A stretch of DNA of 64,000 bases from assembly GCF_026262505.1 (NCBI RefSeq), contig NC_067208.1, positions 20,035,962 to 20,099,961 of the forward strand. Reading direction: 5' to 3'. Positions 37,249 through 47,395 of this stretch are shown piece by piece. The notes below the pieces were generated by a model. That model had not been told where the DNA came from, ran no database searches, and worked only from the letters and a program-made list of their open reading frames with translations. The DNA comes from Trichomonas vaginalis G3. Taxonomy: Eukaryota; Parabasalia; Trichomonadida; Trichomonadidae. Made by a program: the position numbers and the translations under genes. Numbering within the stretch: position 1 is the stretch's first letter; each line of letters opens with the position of its first letter.

Positions 37249-37625
37249 GGACCCGGGCTCAACGAGTCATGATTTATGAAATCAATTATTTGATTCATTC
37301 TTTCTTCAATCTCTTCTATTCTTTTTGTTAAATCATCAATTTTCATTAATGAGGTGATTCTTGATTGAGGAATAGATTTCAAACTAACCACTCCTTTTAT
37401 TTTTGAAATTTTGAATCCATCAACTTTAAACATTTTATTCAATTTACATGTTGTCAATTCTTCAAATAATTTTTTATTGTTAGCATAATAGTCATTAAAT
37501 TCTTCAACAGATGAAAAAATTTTTATTTCAGTAATTGGTTTAACAACGTTTATCTTTTGTTGAACATTTTCACTTTCATTTATTTCTTCCTCCTCTGTTT
37601 CATTTATTTTTAAAATCGGTTTCAT
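37245..37625 (-). CDS. hypothetical protein of Polinton B, 126 aa
   Basis: Acidic N-terminus (ETEEEEINESENV), a central alpha/beta part and a C-terminal coiled coil (IDDLTKRIEEIEERMNQI). No family recognised. Starts behind a TCATTAAATAAAAATTAG-type leader read on the other strand. Confidence 0.5.
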   Translation of the reverse strand: MKPILKINETEEEEINESENVQQKINVVKPITEIKIFSSVEEFNDYYANNKKLFEELTTCKLNKMFKVDGFKISKIKGVVSLKSIPQSRITSLMKIDDLTKRIEEIEERMNQIIDFINHDSLSPGP

Positions 37626-37693
37626 TTATCATTAAATAAAAATTAGAATATAAGTGATGAAATATATTTTTAATTTTAATGAAATAATCAGAA

Positions 37694-37930
37694 ATGGCTG
37701 CAGGATTCTTTAAAAAATTATGGAAGGAATTAAGAAAGCTGCGGGTTGGGTTCATCAAAAGATTATTAAACCCATTGCAAACTTTTTGGCACCAGTAGCG
37801 AAAAACGGCAGGAACTATCATATGGTGGAGTATTAGGTGCTAAAGCAGGTAATCCGGCGCATGGGAGCACAAGCAGGTAACGCAGTTGGTGGAATTGCTG
37901 AAGGAATACTTAATAAAATAGGAGGTAGAT
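37694..37930 (+). pseudogene. MAAG-type amphipathic core protein, broken
   Basis: Starts MAAGFFKKLW, the same head as the intact small protein on the opposite strand at 38011-38172; ends in a Gly/Ala-rich stretch. About two breaks. Probably a pVI/pX-like minor virion protein; role inferred. Confidence 0.5.
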
Positions 37931-38010
37931 AGTGGAAAAATAAATAAATATTATTTTTATCTTAGTATCGGTTGAAGTTTGATAACTTTTTCCCTTTATT
38001 TAATATTTCT

Positions 38011-38172
38011 CTATATTCTTGGGGCAGCTTTTGGTGTTATTGATTCAGCAACGTCACTAATTGCTTCTTTATTCTTAAATATCCAATTTGCTCCTTTCTT
38101 CAATGTTTCCCAAACTTTATGCGCTCCTCTTTTTACTTTATCCCACAGTTTCTTAAATATACCTGCAGCCAT
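38011..38172 (-). CDS. MAAG-type amphipathic basic protein, 53 aa
   Basis: MAAGIFKKLWDKVKRGAHKV and a second WxxLKKGANWIFK unit form a basic amphipathic helix, followed by a short polar end. Related to 37694-37930 and in composition to 20457-20744 of element A. Looks whole. Small membrane-active or DNA-condensing virion peptide is the likely role. Confidence 0.5.
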   Translation of the reverse strand: MAAGIFKKLWDKVKRGAHKVWETLKKGANWIFKNKEAISDVAESITPKAAPRI

Positions 38173-38241
38173 AGTTGATTATTTCATCAAAATTAAAAAT
38201 TCATTTTCATCTTTTAATTTTGATTTTTTATTTAATAATAA

Positions 38242-39888
38242 ATGACGACTAACTATTTGGTGCCAAACACTAAACCGATTAATGGAAATGTGTTTCATTC
38301 ATTCGAAAAGATAAATGAAATATTTGCAAAGAATGACGGTAGAAGATATTATAGAGAACTTGAAAGTTCATGCTATGACTCTGATACTCCTATTTTGATG
38401 ATAAACAAAACTCATTAAGAATTACAAATCCAGCTCATGATGTGAACCAATTAGGTGACACATATATTAAACGCAAAGTTAAAGCAACTCTAGTTTCAAA
38501 TAAAGCTTTCACATGTGATGCCGCTTTTAAATGCATGCGTTTATTCGTTGGTTACAAATCATCAAATCAAAGCTTTAAACAATTAGAAGTAGAAACCGAA
38601 AGAGGTGATGCTGGTTATTCTTCAGATGGATTGCGCCCGTGAATCTTTCGCATTTGCAACATATAAACCGAAATCAGAAAGGAAAGTTAAAAAGTTTGTT
38701 CATTCGTTATATAATAATGTTCAAAAATATTGATAACTCAGTATGTGGTAAATATATTTGATCCTTCAGAAGTTTTCAAGAGAGCAAATGAAGAAGTTGA
38801 TGTCACTTTTGATATGATTATTCCGGTAAATGATTTGTTAGCATTTCAGGCGTTCGATGATTATCCTAAATCATTTGGTGATATCATTCTTAAATATTAT
38901 GTTTTCAGGGATACTTTAGTATTTTGTCAGGTTGACCCGTTAAGAGTTGCTGATTTACAAAATTTCGTTTATGAAAAGATAACTGATGAAAATTATGAAA
39001 AGATTATGAATCATGTTTATAATATGATCGCAAATTCCAACAAATCGGACTTCCTGCCAAATTATATTACAGGCTTAGCTGCTACATCTGCTGACGCAAC
39101 AGTTTGATGACGTTATTATTTCATGCACAAAGATGGAAGTTTTAGAGGATAAATGTATTACACCAGGATATGGTTTAATTGAAGAATCAGTTAAAGCAAT
39201 ACCACGTTTATTCAGTAAGGAAGATCCATTCATGATTCCAGCTCAACATATTGACGTTCGTTCACTAAATGGAGGTTGCATCACTCCTGAAGGTATTAGC
39301 TCAGATTTCTCATACGCTCTTCATAATGTTACAGATGTTGTGTTAACATTTCCGAAGAATGCAATGCAAAGAACAGTTTTAGAAAATCCAATGCTTCGAG
39401 GTCTTCAGGTCACTATAGATTCCAGAAACTTCCCCGATCAAGCGATGACCACAGTGGGTGAAATATTCTTTACACGTATGCTTCAAGCTTCTGATTTAGA
39501 TGGAGTGAATGAATGCACAGAAGAATACGAGGACTCATTAACTAGACCACTGAATGCAGATGATGGCACGCCATCAGCTAGAAACATGGAAAGACCAAAC
39601 TTCATTCTTATGCACTATTCCAGTTCAACGTAATGGAGCGGGTATATTCTTTGATGGATTAGAAACTTTCAACTCACAAGTTACAGTACAAGTGAAAGCT
39701 TATCCAATCATTCAGGGTGAAAATGAGACACTTACTGTTCAAAGGTGACAAATCCTCCTCAGGTTTGGTTTACTAGGACTACATATTGGACATGGACACC
39801 GGATGAAGGTTTGAAATATCATCCAACAGGTACACCACCACAGTATAGAAGTTCATATGATGAAATATTGATGAATAGAAATGTTTAA
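38242..39888 (+). pseudogene. major capsid protein region (double jelly-roll type), broken
   Basis: Located directly upstream of the packaging ATPase, of the right size (about 1.65 kb) and with the features of trichomonad Polinton capsid genes: a conserved N-terminal part, an NFP-type turn (IDSRNFPDQ), and a beta-rich C-terminal part ending in QVKAYPIIQGEN-like sequence. About four breaks. Assignment rests on position, size and composition. Confidence 0.65.
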
Positions 39889-39913
39889 AATTATAAATTT
39901 ATTTTTGATTAAA

Positions 39914-40033
39914 TGGATTTAAATTCAATCCACCCCTGATGAAGAATTAGCGGGAGTATATAATACATACGTAGATGATATGATTAATGAAGCATTGAGT
40001 GATAATAGAAATGCTCTATCTAAGGAAAATTAA
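39914..40033 (+). pseudogene. short capsid-adjacent gene remnant
   Basis: Acidic helical piece (YVDDMINEALSDN) between the capsid and ATPase loci; stop overlaps the ATPase start. Family unknown. Confidence 0.3.
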
Positions 40034-40738
40034 TGAAAATTCCATATTCTGAATGTTACTTAAATTCAATCACTGCAGCAATTGGTAAACAAAATAAAGG
40101 TAAAACATTAACGATATTAAAACAAATTATCATTATTGCTAACACTTCCCCTATTCACATGTGTTAATTTATATCAACCGTTCAGGTTCACCTTTCAGAT
40201 GATACATTTGAATCTTTAAAGCATTTAATCAAAATTCCAATTATTTATTTATCACAAGAAGAAGCAGAAGATTATTTAAAAAACTTTTTAATGTATAAAG
40301 AATTATATAATACAATCAAGAAGCAAGGATTAGAGGATAAAATTATTGATAAACAACGGGATGAATTATTTGAAACACTTTCTATTCAAATTTTGATAAA
40401 GAATTTTTGCATTCACTCATTTTTCTAGATGATGCAGTGAAATCAAAACTAATAGCAAATGAGAAATCATATTTTAATCAGTTATTAACTCAATGTCGAC
40501 ACATTCAGTGTTCATTCTTTATGGCTGTTCAATATTTCAAAGCATTAAGCACAAACATTAAATCAAACCTGTCCACCCTTTTCATTTTCAGTGGTTTTAG
40601 TCGTCAACAGTGAACGTTATGCTTTATCAAGTGAATTTACCAATGAGCATTAATGAACTTTTACACACAATATAGCAATTAGGAGAACATGGAAAAATAA
40701 TAGTTGATTTAAATAAAGGAGGTGTTAAATTTGATTAA
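40033..40738 (+). pseudogene. FtsK/A32-like packaging ATPase, broken
   Basis: P-loop-like GKQNKGKT near the start, LIFLDDAVKS as Walker B-like strand, and SFFMAVQYFKALSTNIKSNL and FIFSGFSR towards the end, parallel to the intact ATPase at 2065-2952. About four breaks. Confidence 0.7.
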
Positions 40739-40778
40739 CCTTTTATAAATTAATTTTTTTTTTTATTTATAATTAAAC

Positions 40779-41677
40779 ATGACAGAAATAGCAAATCTTC
40801 TACAGGTTCCATTAAAACAAGGAACAAACAAAAAGGGTGCATATAATAGAACTATGAAAGTTCCTGATGGAATGAAAGAATTAGTTCATATTGTTGCTGG
40901 TCTTCAAAAGATGTTAAACAAATGAGAAACGTTTTAACATTACCAGAAGCTCAAGCATATGCCAAACGTCAAGGTCCAAATTGGGAAGCACATGAAGCAG
41001 ACATTACGGGTCCAAATGGAAAACCTGATGGTATAAATGAAGTTTTCGTTACTGATGGTCAAGGTAATATTAAAGTCATAAATGGTTATAAATTAACTAT
41101 AACTGATTATCCTAAACGTAAAGCATATAATGAACGTTATCCTATGCAATTTGATGAAAATGGAAAAGCTGTTAAACAATACATTGGAGAAGGTGAAAAT
41201 GGTCCAATTAATTCATACCGTTATAATCCATATTCTTATTTCAATGAAGAATTAAATGCTATTGAAGAGGGACCGGATGGATTACCACGATATTCTAACC
41301 AGTTTGATGGTCAATATGCAAATATTAGACCCGAAATTTCAGCTAAGAAATTCTTTAAAGTTGCTTTATTCGATCCAGTGTTCAATGAACAGAAAGAAGC
41401 AATGAAAGCAGAATTTAAACCAATTCAAGTGGCAAGAATTTCTTCATCTTCACTTTCAGAAGCGTTCAAGGAATTGATAAAGAAACCACTTTATTCTCAA
41501 CGAGGTTTAACTTATGATTTAGTTAAGGAATCAGATAAAAGAAAATTTGAGAAATCAGTTGATTATAAGAATGCATGTAATGAAATGATTAAAGATATTG
41601 TAAATGATAAAATAAGACTGGGAGAAACTCAAATCATTATCAATAACATAATTGGTGCAGTTACAAAGAAAGTATAA
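40779..41677 (+). pseudogene. conserved hypothetical Polinton gene, probably broken once
   Basis: The main frame (40922-41677, 251 aa) has GPNGKPDGINEVFVTDGQGN and a YRYNPYSYFNEEL part; a short matching head lies upstream at 40779. An ordered block of beta-rich and helical parts with no catalytic motif. Lies in the virion gene cluster; role unknown. Confidence 0.45.
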
Positions 41678-41760
41678 GCAAACAAGGATGAACCTTGGGA
41701 TATTACCGTAACAACTAAATAAAACTTTAAATATATTTTTCTTTTTTTATTCAATTATAA

Positions 41761-42462
41761 ATGAGAAGACGTTTCACAAGTCAAAAGAACACAAACGCAA
41801 AAGCAGAGATTACGGTTGGTTATAACGTAAATGATGATAAATCACGAATTATTCAAAATGTTAAAGTTAATGTTAGTCCTGAATTAACAAGGTCAGCAAC
41901 TCAACCAAATTTATTAACTCGTGACTTACCGAAAAAGGAGGAGGAGGAGCAAAATAAAGAAGATGGAGACCCAATCGTTTTATCTGAACCCGGTAAAGAA
42001 CCTGTTGAAATTCCCACTTATCCAACATATCCCCCACCTCTTTCATCAAACATCGAGAACCCAGGAATCTACGATCCCAGTCGCAATGCGCCATATAAAA
42101 TAGACATTAATTCTGAATTAATGAAAATTTACCGTGATATAATAATTAATAATTATGATTCAATAATAAATTTAATTGACCAATCTGATTTAATTATTTT
42201 ACCTTATGAATCATTAATTCACATTATTGCCATTCTTTGTGATGTTCAAGATTCAGACGTTAAGATTCAATTTTTCATAGATGATGAGGTTTCATGCTGC
42301 GGAACAGTTGCAAAAATAAATCCTATAAAGGATATTAGCACAATTAAGATATCAAAGAATGGAACAACAACTGAACTACATTTAACTTATAATAACATAT
42401 ACAATAAAATAGTTGATGAATATAAAATATCACTTGAAAAATTCTTTGTTAAGGCTATTTAA
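41761..42462 (+). CDS. hypothetical virion-cluster protein, 233 aa
   Basis: Basic start (MRRRFTSQKN), a Lys/Glu patch (PKKEEEEQNKED), a Pro-rich linker (YPTYPPPLSSN, near residues 92-102) and a compact C-terminal alpha/beta part. It starts behind a TTTTTATTCAATTATAA leader and converges with 42459-42971. No family recognised. Confidence 0.5.
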   Translation: MRRRFTSQKNTNAKAEITVGYNVNDDKSRIIQNVKVNVSPELTRSATQPNLLTRDLPKKEEEEQNKEDGDPIVLSEPGKEPVEIPTYPTYPPPLSSNIENPGIYDPSRNAPYKIDINSELMKIYRDIIINNYDSIINLIDQSDLIILPYESLIHIIAILCDVQDSDVKIQFFIDDEVSCCGTVAKINPIKDISTIKISKNGTTTELHLTYNNIYNKIVDEYKISLEKFFVKAI

Positions 42463-42971
42463 TATTCAAGCATTAACATTATCGAATAATAATCCTTTGA
42501 ATCATAATCAATAATAATTGACCTTTCACCAGTTTCTATCGTTTGTTTTATTTCTTTTTGTTTCCCACTATCCGGATCGGTCATTGTAATTGTTTTTGTT
42601 ATAGTATCAGCTTTATCTTTAACTTCAATCTTTTTTCCATCAGGATATTTAAACCAAAATTCCAAAAATTCGATATTGTCAATCTGTTCATATTTTAATC
42701 TATCAATTACATTTTTAATACCATCTGAAAATCTGATGAAATGGTCATTATATGGGTTTGATTGAACTAAATTTGAATGAAGTGAAATATAACCTGTTGA
42801 TGAATATGACATTGACTCGTATTTTCTGAAAACACTAAAATTTATAACATGAATGAATTTCTTATTCGTTGAATTTATGAATTCTTGAGGTAATCTTATT
42901 CTAGTTTTATTTATCACTGGAAAATAACGCTTTACCATATTTTTAATCGTAATAAAAATGTCAATTATCAA
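42459..42971 (-). CDS. hypothetical virion-cluster protein, 170 aa
   Basis: Beta-rich, with a KYESMSYSSTGYISLHSN stretch. Overlaps the divergent start of 42958 by 14 bases and the end of 41761 by four. No family recognised, looks whole. Confidence 0.5.
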   Translation of the reverse strand: MIIDIFITIKNMVKRYFPVINKTRIRLPQEFINSTNKKFIHVINFSVFRKYESMSYSSTGYISLHSNLVQSNPYNDHFIRFSDGIKNVIDRLKYEQIDNIEFLEFWFKYPDGKKIEVKDKADTITKTITMTDPDSGKQKEIKQTIETGERSIIIDYDSKDYYSIMLMLEY

Positions 42972-43668
42972 TATTATTTCAAATAATAACTGTGAATTAA
43001 ATTTAACAGTTAGTGGAATTTATAATGTTACTCTCGTTTCTGTGAGTGGTAAATTTAATCCCATTCTTTTAGACCCTTCAGATTATATATCATTTATTAA
43101 AGATGACCTTGAAAAAACGTATGATATGTATATAAATAATGTGATAGCGAAATGGGATATTAACATGATTTTAAGTTATTTAAATGAATCATTTATCGTA
43201 TGGTATGAAGAAAAATTTAAATCAAAACCCGATAAACTTTTTGAACTTGATGAAATAAATAACCTTATTAAATTTCCGCTGAAAATTAAATTTTGTACTC
43301 CTCATCTTCGTTCATTGTTGGGGATATTAAATTTTGAAAAAGATGTTGGGGATGTTTTGTATTCTGACACTGGTTCCAATTTCATTTTAATCAAATGTGA
43401 TAAAGTTAATACCCCAATGAGATTTTCACATCAAACATTAGACCCTAACTCTTACCCATCAATACAAAACATTTTATCCATCAACTTAAACACATTTTCT
43501 TTATCATATCCGTTTCAATTATCCGGGAATTCATTTATTCTTCATTCAAAAGATTTATCAAATATTAAATTTAGAATAACTGACCTATTTGATTGTGATT
43601 TAGAATTTATGAATGAAATATTATGGCAATTTCAAATAGAAAAAATAGCTGATGAGATAACAGATTAA
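42958..43668 (+). CDS. penton-like minor capsid protein candidate, 236 aa
   Basis: Counterpart of 4214-4978 of element A: similar length, shared motif SKDLSNIKFRITDLFDCDLE near the C-terminus, and a similar position next to the fibre gene. Beta-rich. Looks whole. Role inferred from that pairing and from Polinton gene order. Confidence 0.5.
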   Translation: MSIINIISNNNCELNLTVSGIYNVTLVSVSGKFNPILLDPSDYISFIKDDLEKTYDMYINNVIAKWDINMILSYLNESFIVWYEEKFKSKPDKLFELDEINNLIKFPLKIKFCTPHLRSLLGILNFEKDVGDVLYSDTGSNFILIKCDKVNTPMRFSHQTLDPNSYPSIQNILSINLNTFSLSYPFQLSGNSFILHSKDLSNIKFRITDLFDCDLEFMNEILWQFQIEKIADEITD

Positions 43669-43692
43669 ATATTTATTTTTAAATCATAATAA

Positions 43693-45477
43693 ATGATTAA
43701 ACAACAGCAACCACAACAAAATAAGGCACAGACCATTACATATGCCATATATGCATATAATTCAAAGACGGCAGAACAAACGCAAAGGTTGAAATATGGA
43801 GATTTGGAGATAGTATTGAAAAATGAACATTTCGAATTCGTTTGCAAAGGTGGTGCAGTGATATCAAATATAAAAGAAATTTTATTTATGAATTCAAAAA
43901 TTAAAGGAATAACGGATGATATAACATCAATTCCACCAGAAGAACAAAGATATTACGCATTAAATGCATTTCCTAAAGTTTTGAAGATTGGAAGATTTAA
44001 TTTAAATGAGGAATTCATAAAAGGTTTCCTAAATGACATAATGAAGAAAGCAGATAAGGAATATGTGGCTAGTGAGTTAGACCTTAAAGCAGATAAGGAA
44101 TATGTGGTTAGTGAGTTAGACCTTAAAGCAGATAAGGAATATGTTAATGAAAAAGATAATGAAATTAAAGAAAGGGTTGAATGGTATCATGAATGGGCAT
44201 CAAAGATTTTAAAAACTAAAGCTGATACAGGGTGGGTTTCAGGATGTTTAGACCTTAAAGCAGATAAGGAATATGTTAATGAAAAAGATAATGAAATTAA
44301 AGAAAGGGTTGAATGGTATCATGAATGGGCATCAAAGATTTTAAAAACTAAAGCTGATACAGGGTGGGTTTCAGGATGTTTAGACCTTAAAGCAGATAAG
44401 GAATATGTCAACAGTGAGTTAGAGAAGAAGGTAGATAATGAATATGTTAATGGAATATACCAAAGTTTGATAGGAACAACTAAAAATATTGAAACTATTG
44501 TTGGTGACTTTTCTGTCAATGAAGAAAATAAATATTTTAGATGGCAGTTTGTACAGTCCTTAAGAAATGGTATGCGGTGTAAACTCATTCCGAAAAATAA
44601 CAATGAAATGTATGTAAGCTATATAAAGAATGATGGTACACAAGTTAAAGTTCCATTAGACAACAACTGTTACTTAAACTTATATGGAGATGAACAAAAG
44701 AAATATTTAAGAGTTTATGAAATGACAGATATGGCATTGCCTAACCCAGCTCCAGCACCATATTATTATGACTATGGAGATGACGTCAGAACACCACATG
44801 TAGATGAACAAAAGTTAACATTATATTTAGATTATTATAGATATAAAAGATATAATGCAATAGAAAAAACGAGAATAGTATATTATTATATAGATGACAA
44901 AAATAAATATTATAGTCCAGATTTTACCTACCCTGAAAACATAAGATATTATTATAAAAAATATTCCGACACAAACCAGAAGAAACCTGAAATAGTTGCA
45001 CTATATTTTAAGTTCAAAAGAGACAATCCTATATTATCTCATATGTTTGATTTAATGAACCCGGTAGGTTCTATTTATACATCTATGGATGCAAGAGGTC
45101 CTCAAGCAATGTTTGGTGTTGGTGCATGGGAACAAATAGTCGACAGGTTTTTGTATTGTGCAAACTCTTCAAAGGAAATGGGTGGAAGTAAAACGATTAC
45201 AGGTGAAAATTTACCTGCACACAGTCACTACATAGATTTAAGTACATCTCAAGCGGGTTGGCATAAGCATAGATATTGGGATTGGTCAGGAATGACAAAA
45301 GGTAAAGGATATGATGTTAAAGACGACGTTAAGTTTGCTATAAATTGTTACTGGAGTGACACTCAGGGAGAAGGAAACCATACACATTTCGTTTCAGGAT
45401 ATACACAAACAACGGGACAAGGTAAAGAATACATGCCACCTTACATGACAGTTTACGCATGGTATAGAGTTCAATGA
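43693..45477 (+). CDS. fibre protein with KADK shaft repeats and phage tail-collar tip, 594 aa
   Basis: Head YAIYAYNSKTAEQTQRLKYG resembles the element A fibre head at 4996. Residues about 120-250 are shaft with ADKEYV units, including two nearly identical 132-bp (44-aa) tandem copies at 44141-44404. From about residue 455 the collar: MNPVGSIYTSMDARGP, AWEQIVDRFLYC, AHSHYIDLSTSQAGWHKHRY, HTHF and MPPYMTVYAWYRVQ. A complete single-gene fibre for virion attachment. The collar is very close to the gene at 18302-19632 in element A, a sign of recombination between elements. Confidence 0.75.
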   Translation: MIKQQQPQQNKAQTITYAIYAYNSKTAEQTQRLKYGDLEIVLKNEHFEFVCKGGAVISNIKEILFMNSKIKGITDDITSIPPEEQRYYALNAFPKVLKIGRFNLNEEFIKGFLNDIMKKADKEYVASELDLKADKEYVVSELDLKADKEYVNEKDNEIKERVEWYHEWASKILKTKADTGWVSGCLDLKADKEYVNEKDNEIKERVEWYHEWASKILKTKADTGWVSGCLDLKADKEYVNSELEKKVDNEYVNGIYQSLIGTTKNIETIVGDFSVNEENKYFRWQFVQSLRNGMRCKLIPKNNNEMYVSYIKNDGTQVKVPLDNNCYLNLYGDEQKKYLRVYEMTDMALPNPAPAPYYYDYGDDVRTPHVDEQKLTLYLDYYRYKRYNAIEKTRIVYYYIDDKNKYYSPDFTYPENIRYYYKKYSDTNQKKPEIVALYFKFKRDNPILSHMFDLMNPVGSIYTSMDARGPQAMFGVGAWEQIVDRFLYCANSSKEMGGSKTITGENLPAHSHYIDLSTSQAGWHKHRYWDWSGMTKGKGYDVKDDVKFAINCYWSDTQGEGNHTHFVSGYTQTTGQGKEYMPPYMTVYAWYRVQ

Positions 45478-45775
45478 AGCTGCTGACGACTCTATTGCGT
45501 TTTACCCTCGACATAAATTAGTTGAAAGTAGGAATGGCAAACTTGCTGAAACCATTGACGAAGCAAAGCGAGGAGTGGTTATTGAAATACTTGGCTATAA
45601 CATAAACGATGACACTTATAAAGTAAGATATGAAGGAGGCGTTGAAGATGTTATACCATCTAAGAACTTGAGAGAGTCAATGACAACACATCTGGGACCA
45701 TTAGGGCGGGAGTACTGGAAAGACAAAAATAAGCCAGAAAGAATAAGAAAATTCTTCTAAACTTTTTCATTAGAT
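45478..45775 (+). pseudogene. integrase C-terminal fragment of A type
   Basis: Nearly identical to the last third of the integrase at 8067-9152 (IEILGYNINDDTYKVRYEGG) and to the sequence after its stop. It marks the left edge of A-type DNA within B, fused directly to the end of the fibre gene. Confidence 0.8.
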
Positions 45776-45849
45776 GTAAATCAGACATGAATGAGAACAG
45801 TCATGATATTATTAATGGTACCATTTATTTTTGTCATAAAGACGCAAAC

Positions 45850-45901
45850 GGACTCTTTGAGTCCTGAGGTCTTTCAGACCGAAGCGGCGAGGACGAAGTC
45901 C
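45850..45901. repeat. three triloop hairpins
   Basis: GGACTC-TTT-GAGTCC (45850-45864), GGTCT-TTC-AGACC (45868-45880) and GGAC-GAA-GTCC (45891-45901). The matching place in element A (9230-9260) has a different hairpin, GGGC-ATA-GCCC. Confidence 0.6.
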
Positions 45902-45918
45902 ATGAACAAAAATCATGT

Positions 45919-45975
45919 TTATGTTAGCATGTTAGATCTCACCCGTTTTCTAACCACTTTTCTAACATGGTCTAA
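45919..45975 (+). repeat. left inverted array of the 46071 cassette (AGATCT palindrome)
   Basis: GTTAGCATGTTAGATCTCAC followed by CCGTTTTCTAACC and TTTTCTAACATGG units; GATC at 45935. The inverted mate is 47025-47085. Confidence 0.7.
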
Positions 45976-46070
45976 AACTCTCGAAAATCATGAATTTTTG
46001 ACATTTCCTTATGAAAGAAAATAACGCTAATTTTTTTCAAAGAAAAAATTTTTATCTTGTATGTAAAGAT

Positions 46071-47012
46071 ATGATTTCAACAATAGGTTCTACAACACTT
46101 CAAACAACAACTTCACCAAACTCTTTAGTTATGAATCCAACATCTATGTTAGTAGAGATGAAAAGCTTCATTCCTTCTTCATATACTTTTGAGACAGAAA
46201 TACAAAGAATTAAGCAAGAACTTTTAACAAGTAATTTAGACTGTAGTGCGAAAGATGAAACAAATGAACAGTATCTTTATGACATGCAGGACATTATTGA
46301 CCATTTACCCAAATTGCCTGAAATCCAACAACAAAAGCTCACTATTCATGAATTCGATGAAATAGAAGTGAAACCAACTGACTCAGTAGAAATAAAGAAG
46401 TTCATACGTAAAGTAAACTATGAGTTTCTAGGATATCATTGCAACCATAAAGTTATGGACAAAGATTGCGACATGGTATATAAGAACATCTCTGACATAT
46501 ATAAATCTGGGGAGTTTAAGACATACGACAACTTTGTTTCATTAGTTGCTGAATGTGTTTGGGAAATAAGAGATAAAGATAGAAGAGGTAAGGTATGGCA
46601 TGAACAGTTAAAACCAGCAGCTTTTGAGTTAAAGAAAACCATTGACGCCTTAGTTGTTCTAGCTGGTTTTATTTCAATGTATAACGCAAAAATGAATCCG
46701 CAATGTTCAAAATGTAAAGCAGCAATGAGGAAATATAACTACTCCGTCAAAGAGATAGAACATATGAGAAACGACTATGCTGACTTAAAGAAAGAAGTAG
46801 AGAAACCAGCAGAAGATAAAATGGATATGTTGACATTTCTAAACAAAAACTATCCAACTGCTGACGATTTCCTATTATCTGATGTCAAGAAGAAATATAA
46901 AGAAACCTTCGGCATAGTTAAAATTTTTGATATCCTTCGTGAAGAAATAGAAGCTACAAAACTGTTTAAAGTCATGAACCATCGCAACATATACCATGTA
47001 AAACGCTTGTAA
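46071..47012 (+). CDS. cassette gene of unknown function, 313 aa
   Basis: Intact relative of the broken locus 13643-14580. Starts directly behind the GTATGTAAAGAT form of the regulator leader; the frame upstream of it is ignored. Visible parts: a Ser/Thr-rich head, helical regions (SVEIKKFIRKVNYEF), a CxxC-type pair (CSKCKAAMRKY, near residues 218-228), a coiled coil and a compact C-terminal part (DVKKKYKETFGIVKIFDILR). It may be a DNA-binding regulator like its neighbours; no family recognised. Flanked by inverted arrays, so it looks like a mobile single-gene cassette. Confidence 0.6.
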   Translation: MISTIGSTTLQTTTSPNSLVMNPTSMLVEMKSFIPSSYTFETEIQRIKQELLTSNLDCSAKDETNEQYLYDMQDIIDHLPKLPEIQQQKLTIHEFDEIEVKPTDSVEIKKFIRKVNYEFLGYHCNHKVMDKDCDMVYKNISDIYKSGEFKTYDNFVSLVAECVWEIRDKDRRGKVWHEQLKPAAFELKKTIDALVVLAGFISMYNAKMNPQCSKCKAAMRKYNYSVKEIEHMRNDYADLKKEVEKPAEDKMDMLTFLNKNYPTADDFLLSDVKKKYKETFGIVKIFDILREEIEATKLFKVMNHRNIYHVKRL

Positions 47013-47024
47013 ATAGTTTTCTTC

Positions 47025-47085
47025 GATGTTAGAAAAGTGGTTAGAAAACGGGTGAGATCTAACATGCTAACATAAACTTTATTTT
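47025..47085 (-). repeat. right inverted array of the 46071 cassette (AGATCT palindrome)
   Basis: GATGTTAGAAAAGTGGTTAG, then AACGGGTGAGATCTAACATG; GATC at 47056. Mirror of 45919-45975. Confidence 0.7.
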
Positions 47086-47099
47086 TGCATTAATCCCAC

Positions 47100-47365
47100 T
47101 ATGTTGTCAACATGACATTTTGACAACAACATAGGAGGATGGCATTTATTCATTATTTTTGAAGAACTGATAGGGTCACCAGGTCACCAGGTCACCAGGT
47201 AATTTAACTTCTCTGAAAAAATGTAACAACATGACATTTTGACAACAACATAGGAGGATGGCATTTATTCATTATTTTTGAAGAACTGATAGGGTCACCA
47301 GGTCACCAGGTAATTTAACTTCTCTGAAAAAATGTGACAACATGACATTTTGACAACAACATAGG
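47100..47365. repeat. repeat array right of the primase-helicase cassette (CAGGTCACCAGG type)
   Basis: Two to three tandem copies of a unit of about 120 bp with ACATGACATTTTGACAACAA, CATAGGAGGATGGCATTTAT and GGTCACCAGGTCACCAGGTA. The same units occur in inverted orientation at 49795-50140. Confidence 0.8.
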
Positions 47366-47395
47366 AGGATGGCAAAAATAAATTCAAATCATACT

